The notes beneath the pieces are model-generated. The model saw only the letters and a program-made list of their open reading frames with translations, was not told the DNA's origin and searched no databases. This document shows positions 49,311 through 60,300 of a stretch of 64,000 bases of DNA, piece after piece. Every line of letters starts with the position of its first letter. The stretch's first letter is position 1. The stretch is from Phoronis australis (lineage: Eukaryota > Phoronida > Phoronidae): positions 187,881 to 251,880 of the forward strand of contig NMRA01000095.1 of NCBI GenBank assembly GCA_002633005.1, written 5' to 3'. The translations under genes and the position numbers were made by a program.

Positions 49311-50224
49311 CCTAGGCGGATTTAGGAGGGGGGGGGGCAGGGGGCCTGGGCCCCCCTGGCTGCCGCAAAAAATAAAACAGCAAGAGCGTAGGGAAATGTT
49401 GAGTTTATTAATTAACCTCGGTAATTAACATTATAAGGCTGAAATAAGATTTAAATGTGTGCAGTTTTAGTGTGTCAAATTCGGAACACGACGCAATCAT
49501 AACGGCACTATGGTTAAGTATAGGCTCTCCCGCGATATCCCAGGCGACCGGCAGTGGCGCTGCGCACTACGACTCTATTTCTGTCGTCTGTTTCACTGTG
49601 CAATGAAGAAAATTACTTCATTTTTTAAAGGAAATGGAATGAGTAACGAGGACAAACAGAAGCTGCTGGTAAGATGTGAATTTCAATCGAAGCCTTAGTG
49701 AATCACTCAGAAACTGATAATTCTCTCTTTGTCAAACCTTAACTTAAGACTATTTCCAAAGCAATCGCGTCATTAATGCCAACACAAAAACGGATTTGGT
49801 ATTTTGGGCAATTGAACACTATTTTAAACACAACAAATTTGTTACGAAATGATGGCACAAAGTACAAAAAGTGTAATAAGCATTACAAAAACAAGTAGGT
49901 TTCGCGCGCAAACGCTGTGGACCATAAACAAGTAGGTCTCTTAGTTTTAAAGTACGAGAGGAATCGTGGTGGTGTACGAGAGGAATCGTGGTGGTGTAGT
50001 GGTAAAGCACGCGCGCTCTATCCGCCAGGTCGTGGTATTAGCAGTTTTTCAAGCTTGACACGTTCTCTGTGTTTTTTTCTTGGATAATACCATCAGGAAT
50101 CAACGGAAATACTTGATTTTTATAGGACAAAAAACAGAAAAAATTCCCCCTATACCGTGCTATGCGCATCTACAGTTTACAGACAAAATGTTGTCCCCCT
50201 TGTGATATACTAGATCCGCCACTG
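49311..50224 (+). mobile_element. Degenerate hAT-like transposon
   Basis: The left end CTAGGCGGATTTAGGAGGGG and the right end, read inward, CAGTGGCGGATCTAGTA are inverted relatives of the CAGTGGCGGATCTAG termini common in animal hAT elements. Inside, a short frame starting at 49603 reads MKKITSFFKGNGMSNEDKQ and is followed directly by a GTAAGA donor, resembling the N-terminal exon of a transposase. At only about 0.9 kb it cannot be autonomous. An exact target duplication is not apparent, so the boundaries are approximate. Confidence 0.5.
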
Positions 50225-52469
50225 TTGCTACACATGGTAAGATATTGGTAACGTAAGAAGATATCGTCTTCTTACTTTGAGCGACTCAACCGCACCGAAT
50301 ACTGAAGAGTGCATTACGTCCGGTCGGTGCGTCGGACACGTACTCGACGCTGTATTAAGATCCGAGGTTCTACACAAGCTCACAACTTCTACCAAAATAC
50401 CAGCTTCTTTATATTTTCACCATTCCATGTCAAGGCACCGAAATGAGTCTATTAGGGACTAAGAAACCGATATAACTGACGATCGCCCACGACCACGGGG
50501 CACCAATGGACAGGGGCGTCGGGTGATGATTTCGAAGTTGTGATCAATTACAAGGCCCGTCCTGAAATAGTACAGCGCTGCTGTCATTCTAATAATTTCA
50601 CCCACAATGCATCACACATGTCAAACACTTGTCCTGGTTCTTCACATCCAAACAGTCCGGCATAGGAAATCATATTCACTGAACCTGCATGTATGCCAAA
50701 CTCGGCGTGCCCCCAATGTTTCACTCTTACAATGTAACTGTACAATGCCATCGTAGAGGACTGGCGTCCTAACGCGAATCAACCAAAGCATCACATAGTG
50801 GATGGAATGCTGTGATCGAGTTAGGTCAGCATGTTGTGTCTGAAGTTGAAATTCTGCTGAATCTCAAGGCTTTTTGTCCGGGGATAGGATTTTTTTGGAA
50901 TTATTCGTCTCATTATCACCCATTTCTCCTTTACCGAAAGTTTCGAGTCAAAGAACGGCATCAATATGCTTATGGTTATTTTTTCTTGTTAGGTGAATAA
51001 GATTGCCATTCGTTTTAAAAGTTGGTTAAAAGTTACGTTATTTTATTAAAATGTGATGTGATGCAATTTTTAGAGACTTGAACGTTATTATTTGAACGAA
51101 GTACACGAGTTTCCTCGTGTATTCCAAGTTCACGCATACGCGATCTTGAGATTAAGCCAAATTCCAAGTTCAAGCACAGCAGAGCGAACCTGCAACAATG
51201 CAACTTTCGCCAAACCACCACTCTGCCCCTAGAAGTCGTGCTGTGGCTTTTCTTGAATATTCCGTACAGCGTTATTACTGAAGACGTAAAACATAAATGG
51301 GAATTAAATAACGCGGAGATGGTGAAACAAAAATAATAACACCTGTCCAGTTCACATGCAAATCAAAACGTCGCTTAGCAACAAGATAAAAATCGATGTC
51401 AAATTTACCCAAAGTTTAGTCTCCCCACGACAGTAAAACGTCACACAGAGAGTTATAGGGGTTATCAAGTAAGTGCAAATAAATGAGACGCGCACTCGGT
51501 CACGTGGGTTCGACCTGCCTCCCGTTCAGTAACGCTAGGACCTCGCGTAAAAGCAAGATTTCGCGAGATCACGTGAGCTATTGCCGTGTATTTTAAACAA
51601 GAACACGTGACTTTGACTAGGTTTTAGCTAGGTCCTAGCGTCTACTGAACGCACGCCTGCTTCGTATTTGACATTTATGGAACACACTTATTTTTTAGGA
51701 TAACAAAATATTTGAGTATAGATTCGAAGCGGTTACAATGTAAATTGTCTAAAGAATGCACACTGTGTACAGATACTGTAATTAAGGTATAAAGGCCTCG
51801 ATTCTTCGATAATTGGGCATATCATTTACGGATGTAAAACGCGGCTCGTAGGTATTAGAAAGTGAGAGTCTGGATAATTAGACCAATTAGTCATATGCAC
51901 ACAGGCGACTCTGTTTTTTATAACCTAACATAGATGAATATTTTTATGTGAATTCATAAAAACGATTGATATGGATTTGTGAATGGTTCATAACAATCGG
52001 TTGGCTACTTTGTCCTCCAACATCATGAACGCCATAATTTACATTACTTCCATTCAGAAATCAGAAGAAGTGTTTCCATGAATGGTGCTATGAATGACGA
52101 CCTGACTATGCAGCCACGTCAGTAGCCTGCAGACGGGGCGNGGGGCATCCAGTTACTATGAATTGTGACAGCTTTGCGCAGTTAAATCTCTGATTGATTA
52201 CCGTTTCTATTTTGTTTTGTCTTTTTCACTTTTCTTAGTAAGACTAGGGCCCATGCCTTTGAGTAGAGGGAGGGCATAAAATAAAAAAAAATCGAAGGGG
52301 CACCACCAAACCTCTCAGTGCCGGCTGATTCACGTCACCCAAGTTTGAGTGTACCTTTGTTATTTCCCACTAGCAGGTCCAATAAATCTCTCAATAACCG
52401 TTTGTCTCCTTGGGACTGCATTCACCAGACCAAGTCTCTTACAAAAACTGAGGTCATGCAAGTATTCGC

Positions 52470-52495
52470 CAGTGGCGGATTTGGGGGGGGGCATG
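52470..52495 (+). mobile_element. Isolated hAT-like terminus
   Basis: CAGTGGCGGATTTGGGGGGG matches the terminal sequence of the element at 49311-50224. No matching inverted end was found downstream before the BBS12 gene, so this is a fragment or a solo end. A similar word, CACTGGCGGATA, occurs at about 48410. Confidence 0.45.
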
Positions 52496-53856
52496 ACCCC
52501 ACCTAAAATTCTACCAGATACCATTTGGNGGATATAACCCATGCTTCATGAATACAAACATGCCAAACACAAGTTTAAAAATTTTTGAAAAAATAACATT
52601 TCTCCTATTTTACAAGGTCATGTGCAAACAGTCCAAAGTAAAGAATAATAGATATCAATACTGTTCAAAAATAAATGAACAGCTCTGAACAGCATTGAAC
52701 AGTGGACAAGGAATTTGAAACAAACAGTACCATCATTAGAAAATAACAAATACATGTATGTACAATGGCTTAAACTAAACAATGCTACACACACAGTGTT
52801 TCAAAGATGGTATTCCCAGGCAAAGCTGTATTTTGTGCATGGCTATTCAACTGCTCAACCATCAGCTGGTTACTCTTTGCTACTGTACACCTGTTCTTTA
52901 CTATGATGGTGAACAACTGTGGTGACGTAACAACAACCTTGAGCTGTACTCTATACTGTCTGTGCTCACCCATCTCTGAGTGACTACAGCAAACAGTCTT
53001 TATCCTGTACTCCCTACAGTTTCTGCTCAACCAACTCAGAGTCACTGCAGCAAACAGTCCTTATCCTTGTACCAAGCTAAACAATACCAAGCTTGGTCAC
53101 ATCTTTTATGAAATCTTTTCTGATACACGGTAATTTGGTATAAACTTGAGCTCTCTTACACCAATCATGGATGTGTAACCTTCAGTAATATGGGTCAATA
53201 TTAATGTTTCAGCTATTGAAGCTTAAGCCATTGATGGATACTAGGAACATGTTGGGAATTATAATTAAGACACTGATGAAATTATAAGCAGTTGGTGTTT
53301 TTGATATCACATGTCTTGGCCAGCATATACACTAAAGTTTTTGAACTTTGAAAACTAGACAAGAAATGAGATTTTTAACGTGAAACTTTTGAACAAGGAC
53401 GCCAATAACCCGCCGCTTATGCAATGTAATTGGGCCAATTACCAAACCAGCAGGAAGCAGTTAGATTTTGAAGTAAGCCACGTGACATCATACAATTCTT
53501 GGCATGATTCCCATAGGCACTTTGTAGTCTGTACTAGTACACTAGAACTTTTCCGAAAAATACACCTCACATTGGCAAAACCATTACTGGCAGGTTGCTA
53601 AAAATACCTTTTGACCAAATGCTTTGGTAAATTAAGATTTGTGTCTCAAACGTTTCAACATAATTGTTGACATTACCATTTTTCTGCAAAGATGGCACTG
53701 GGTGTAAGCGTAGCGATGTTGGCAGACAAGTTTCTAACACTAGCTGCCTACACTCAATACAACATCAAACATATTCAATGATGCAGAACATGTGATGCTG
53801 CAGTTTGTGTCAGTAGATTGGCATACGAGGCACACAACCTATGCAGAGGACTGCCA

Positions 53857-54110
53857 TTGAATTGTTCACAACACTGTCCAGTCCAGCTCATCTGCCACCT
53901 CTCCAACATTGAACTGTTCACAATACTGTCCACTCCAGCTCAACTGCTATCTCCCGAACATTGAACTGTTCACAACATTGTCCAGTCCAGCTCATCTACC
54001 ACCTCCCAACACGAACTGTTCACAATACTGTCCACTCCAGCTCATGTGCCACCTCCCCAACTTTGAACTGTTCACAACATTGTCCAGTCCAGCCCCACCT
54101 CCTCGACAGC
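53857..54110. repeat. 52-bp tandem repeat overlapping the BBS12 stop codon
   Basis: About five units starting near 53857, 53909, 53961, 54011 and 54063, each built on TTGAACTGTTCACAA, a CTGTCCAGTCCAGCTCAT block, and a CCACCTC-rich end. The last unit extends into the final coding exon of BBS12 (minus strand), so the terminal residues of the protein and its stop codon are encoded by repeat sequence. Confidence 0.88.
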
Positions 54111-54364
54111 TGTTAAGCCTGTAAAAATCTGTTGATCAGTCAACAACCTCAGACACACCAAGTTCATAGCAGACCGCCAACACTCAATTTTAGATTGATA
54201 ATCATCGTACACATCGCCTCCTTCCAGACAACCATCATCAGTTGACTCCTCCCACTTATCCCTGTCTCCATGGACACCATTTTTGACAAGCTGCTGGTAG
54301 TAGGAGTAGAAACCAGTAGCCACACATTCCATGACAGTGTGATGGTAACCACTGGTAGCTTCAT
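54072..54364 (-). CDS. BBS12: BBS12 last coding exon
   Basis: Acceptor ATGTTTCAG enters in phase 1. Contains HHTVMECVATGFYSYYQQLV and VYDDYQSKIECWRSAMNLVC, then TDQQIFTGL, before a short unconserved tail ending in TGA. The last dozen codons overlap the 52-bp tandem repeat. Confidence 0.92.
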
Positions 54365-57300
54365 CTGAAACATAAACATCATTTTACCAAAGTCAAGGTC
54401 CTGGGACGAAAGCAAGACATCTGGGTCTAGGTTATTACAAAACAACAACACCCGGAAGCATGTACCTAAGACATAAAGCAAGCAGGTAGAGATACAAGAA
54501 CTGGCATTCTAATCAGACCTAATGCAGTTTTAAGTCAATATGAGAGATACACAGTCAATAATGGGCAGTTACAATACCTGACAAGTTCTTTAAGTATTTC
54601 CAGCATGCCAGTTCAGCAATGCCTCCTCCTTGTAACAGCTTCCCACACTGTAAACTGTTCCTGACTCGGCACAAACAGTGGTTGAAGTCTTCTTTATAGA
54701 GGAATGCAACAGGAGTGCAAGGATGACATAGAACAACACTCTGGTGGTAAAAAGAATGTACAAACTTAATGACTTGTTGACCACACCTTCTGAACCAATG
54801 AGGAAAAAGAAAGACAAATACATTCAACAGGTGTAGCATATTCACAAAAAAGCAATGATTTCAATGTTTTCCAGTTCACATCATTAAGAACAAGATAAAC
54901 GCGGAGTGTTGAGATGCGCCCACGAATGCATGGCAAATGGTGTGCTTTTAGGGTTGTTTATTTTTGTCATGAAAATGGCTACTAGATGGCGCAAAAAGGT
55001 ACAATCCATCTGAAAACGAAAACATGTCATTGCTTCTTTAATAGAAAGCTATACACCAAATTTCATAGAAATCCGTCACGGAACTTCAGAGAAACAAAGG
55101 AAAACAGATTGAAATGAAATTGCCACTAGGGAGCACACTGTTCATTGGATCCGCCTGAATGTCGTCATTGTCAGTTGCTAGATTCATATAAATACACTTA
55201 CTATCAAATTTAATGCAGATCCTGCAGTCCGTTTAGGAGATCCAGCTATGGGCGCAAAACAAAAAACTACCACTAGGAGGTGCCACAGTAGTCAAAGTTG
55301 TCATCGTCAACTGTCCTCTTCACACTGAGAACACATACGCCAATTTTCAAAACCATTCTTAGAATGATTTGGTTGATAGAGAGGTAGATGCCAAAAAACA
55401 CTCGAAAACAGCAAAAATGGCCATTAGGTGGTGCACAATACCTTGATTCCATCCAAAAATGGGAAGATAGCATCATCTCACCAACAGATGCCTACATTCA
55501 AAATTTTACAAAAATCTGTTGAGGACCTTTGAAGTTACAGAGGTGAACGTAAAACAAAAATTGCCACCAGGGGGCACACCAGTAGTCCGATCCATCCGAA
55601 AATCGTCATTGTCTGTTGTCAACATCATATACACACTTATCAAATTTAGTAAAGATCCTGCAAACGGTTTAGGAGATATAGCCATAGGTGCATAGTATAC
55701 AAAAACAAAACTGCCACTAGGAGGTGCCACAGTAGTTGAAGCCGTTGGAAAATCATCGTCAACCATCCTCTTCATAGTAAAAACATACATGCCAATTTTC
55801 ACAATCATGCTTAGAGCAGTTTGGTTGATAGAGGGGTGGACGCTAAAAACAGACTAGAAAACAGTGAAAATGGCCAATACGTGGCACAAACTACGTCAAA
55901 TCCATCCGATACTGTTGTCTCATTAATGATGCTTATATACCAAATTTTGTGCAAATATGTTGAGGAACTTTGAAGATAGACGTAAATGAAAAAAAAAAAA
56001 ATTGCCACTAGGGGGCACACCGGTAGTTGGATCCGTCTAAAAGTTCGCTCATGATGTCCCATCCATGAAAGAAGCACAAGTGCAAAATTTTGTCAATTGG
56101 TTTCGGAGATAGAGCAGCGGACGCCAGACAGATGCTGCCCGGACGGATGGACGGACAGTGATGATGGCGTAATGCGTCCACATATAAATATGCGGGTGCA
56201 TAAAAAACTAATTTAAAACAAATCTCACACAAGACAGAAATTAACAACTTACCCGAATGTTATACCCAAAACTAAGTTGAGCATAAGTTACTGACACATT
56301 TCCTAACCAGTCATCTTTCAGTCCGGCCACATTCACATGTCTGATCACATGATTTGCTGTGGCATTGTTGAGGTCAGAAATCATGTGACAGCCAGTGCAC
56401 TCAGCAACAACCGACATATGGTGGTATGGCACACTGTCAAATATAATGATGTCTTCAGCCAGGCACACGTCATACATGGTGCTATCAACTTGACCTTTCA
56501 CTAAAACACCGTTAACGGCTAACTGGAAATAAGAAAGAGATGAATTGTAATATTTTTATTTAAAACGCACTTTCTGTCACAAAAAAACCTTCTAATTTAG
56601 ACCACTTACACAACTGGTTTCAAATTGTTCTTTAATGGAAGTAGATGTGATTTCTGACATTGGAACTAACAGTTCGTTATCACTAGATCAGGCTTTATAT
56701 GATGATGTGTCATGGAATGTTGTTCAATTTACAAAATATTAAACTCGAAAGTGGGGTTACGTCATACCCTTAGTCAGAGGCCACTATAAGGAGCTACAGG
56801 TATGCTGGAATTCTCCACTTATTGTCCACAAAACGTAATGCCAAAGTTGTCATTTTCCATTTTAATTTCTAAATCCGTTTATTTCACTGGAAATCGTGTA
56901 AATTTTACCAAGTTATTGTTTTCTAACAACAGTACAAACCATGCCAGTAATAAACTATGATTTCCTTGCTCTTTTATTTATGGGGAGAAATTTTGTGGAG
57001 AATCCCTTGTCGGCAGTATTGTGAGATAAGTAAATGAAAAAGCATCATATATCGGCGACAGTTCATAACAACACTAGACACAGGCAGAAAATTGTCTTCT
57101 TGTTCATGTGTTTTGTAATCATAAGGTCTGTGTTCTGTAGACTTTAGATGAACATGAGATTGTAAAAAAACAAGTTATGCAATGTATGAGTATTTGTAAT
57201 TAATGACCACGGTTATTAAAGAGTCTGAAACATTCAGGCAGTTTCCAAAATATTTGTCATTAATTTCGACAAAAGGAACAGCAAATTTAAAGAACTGATC

Positions 57301-60300
57301 TGGTTAGTGCAGCGCCGCACTGCAATGTCCAAAGAGAATCACAGCTCACCATACTTACACTCAATAGATGGCGCTTCACTCTGTTGTACCATTCATGGCC
57401 ACTAGGTACCACTTCATCGTATACAGCATGAGTCTTTACTGACTGCTTGTATCCCAGATGCTTAAAGCTGGGTGTCAAATCACCATTAAGAAGCTGCAAT
57501 ACATATCACCATATTAAGATATTCAATAACATTGATTTCTGATTTGTCACCCAGTTATATCATTACATTATGAATTAGTCACACAGTAACTGCAATTATA
57601 TCACTCTGGCTTTAAGTTCAGCCTGATCATAAAGATAACAAGTGCAATGCGGAGCGGATGAAATGCGCCCATGAATGCATTGCAAACGGTGTACTTCTAG
57701 GGTGTTTATTTGTATCATAAAAATGGCCACCGTATTGAGCAAAATACTTCGAGTACATCAAAAAACGGTAAATGCTACCGTTTATTAACAGAAAGCTATT
57801 TACCTCATTTCATGAAAATCCGTCACAGAAATTTAGAGAAACAGCAAAATGGAAAAAGGAAATTGCCACTAGGAGGCAAAGCGTTCGTCGGATCCGTCTG
57901 AAAGTTGTTGTCTTCCCCCGTCAACTTCATATGAATATACTTGCTAAATTTATTAAAGATCCTGCAGAGGGCTTAGGAGATAAAGTTAAGGGTGCAAAAA
58001 AAACTGCCACCAGCAGGCGCCACAGTAATTGAAGTCGTAAATCATCATCAACTGTCCTCTTCATAGTAACAACATATAAGCCAAATTTGGTTTGGTTGAC
58101 AGATGGCGGACGCCAAAAACAAGACAACAGTAAAATGGCCACTAGATGGTGCAAAATATGTCGAATCCATCTGAAAACCGGAAAATATCACAGTTTCTTT
58201 ACAAGAAAGCTACTACCAAAATTCCATGAAAATAAGTTGGAGAACTTCAGAGAAACATGAAAACAGAAAAAAGGAAATTGCCACTAGGGGGCAGTGTTCG
58301 TTGCATCTGTCTCAAAGTCGTCGTCTTACGTTGTTAACTTCATATCACTATACGTGCTAAACTTAAAAAAGATCTTGCAGAGGGCTTAGGAGATACAGGT
58401 ATGGGCGCAAAAAAACTGACATTAGGAGGCGCCACAGCAGTCGAAGTCGTCGGAAAATCATTGCCAATTGCCCTCTTCATAGTAAGAACATACATGCTAA
58501 TTCTCACAATCATCCTTAGAGTGGTTTGGTTGACGGAGGGACAGATGCCAAAACTAGACTTAAAAATGGCCACTAGGTGACGCAAAATACCTTGAATCCA
58601 TCCGAAAATGGGAGGATAGCGTCACCTCATTGATAGATGCATAGGTGCCAAATTTTACTGAAATCCTGTAAGGACCAAAGTTTGAAAATACAGACTGAGG
58701 TACACGTAAAAAGTAAAATTGCCACAGACTAGAGGCACACCGGTAGTCCGATCTGTCAAAAGTCGTTGTCGTCCGTTTTCAACTTAATATAAAGACATCT
58801 CCTACATTTAATAAAGATCCTGTAGACCATTTAGAAGATACAGCCATGGGTGCAAAAACAAAACTGCCACCAGGAGGCGCTACAGTAGTCACACTTGTCG
58901 GAAAATAATAGTCAACTGTCCTCTTCGTACATGCTCATTTTCATAATCATCCAAAGAGTGGTTTGGTTGATAGAGGGGTGGATGCCAAAAAACGGACCCG
59001 AAAATAGTGAAATGGCCACTAGATGGCGCAAAATGCTTCAAATCCATCCGAAAATGGGAGGATAGCATCACCTCATTAATAGATGCCTATGTACCAGATT
59101 TCATGAAAATCGGTTGAGGACTTTGAAGATACAGATGCAAACTAAAATTGCCAATAGGGGGCGCAGTGGTACTCGGGTCGGTCCAAAACTCATCGCCCTA
59201 TGTCGTCAACCCCATAGGAGCACACCTGCCAAATTTCAGTAAGATCCTTAATCGAGATAACGCCACGGATGCCGGATGCTCAGACTGGGATGACGGCAAT
59301 ATGCACCCACACATAAATATGTGGGAGAATAAAAATGAATTCACCTGACCAAAATGATATATGAATCAAAACACAAGCATGCATCACGTCAAAAACAGCT
59401 TGGAAAGAGGAGTGACAAATATGCCGTGCAAGTTTGACTGATTTGCAAAAGGTGCAGGACCCTAAGCCATAGTAATGCACCGCATTGACAATGAAAGTAT
59501 AAGGGTTTTTAAATTTGCTTAATTACCACAAAATTCCTTGTTTTCTTCTCATTAACAATAAAGGTCATTGCTGCAGGTACCTGGACCACCATTCCATTCA
59601 CCAGATGACCTCCACGTTGACCTTGACCTTCCATTGCACAGCTGATAAGTTGATTTGTGGAAAACCTGTCAAGAAAATAACCAGAAAAAAGACAAATGAA
59701 AGTTGAATAACACGTATTACAGTGGTAACTGCTTATGACATTCACACGGATTCGACCTAAATTATCCATTGAGTGGCATATGACTAGGCAGCGATCACAT
59801 GCACTCTTATCAGCTGATCCTGCACAGAGGCACTGGGCAAAACAACACAGTTAACGGGTTTGTAGACAAGTTTATTGATGAGAATTTGTTTGAAACCTGA
59901 ATGCTTCTCAATGAATGCCTTTCAGATGAATCACACAAGATGAACTTTAACCTTTGCTCATGACTTCCATGTAGTGATAGATTTCACTACAATTTTATAT
60001 CTGATTAAATTCGACATATTGTTTCTGCGATTCAAACAAAGTTTAAATATCCTATGAAGACATCACTACAGCAGGAAGTAACTGATTTACCCCCCCCNCC
60101 CCCCCCCCCCTACCCCCTTCTTTCAAGTTCCAAAATGTAAATGAATTGAAGATGAATTAGACTGTCTGACATTTACATAGAAAAGCAATTAGGGTGGGAA
60201 TCAATTTTTGGAGATTTTCTAACGTCAATGTCTTGGAATGTGAAAGTAAATCACGACATGGGTTATTTCACAAGTGACTAATGGGACATAATTCGGTTTT

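Larger units (their letters stand above)
44893..53856. other. Gene-poor intergenic region with mobile-element debris
   Basis: Lies between two convergent genes. Contains hAT-like ends near 48410, 49311, 50224 and 52470, G-runs, two N bases, and diffuse direct repeats at about 52850-53070 around the phrase AGCAAACAGTC. The open frame at 46469-46705 is basic and shows no family I recognise. Confidence 0.45.

Noticed and set aside
49953-50030. tRNA-like stretch (GTAGTGGTAAAGCACG) after a duplicated 22-bp unit
   Set aside because: It resembles a tRNA D-arm/A-box, but no B-box, T-arm or acceptor pairing could be found. At best it is a fragment of a tRNA-derived SINE.
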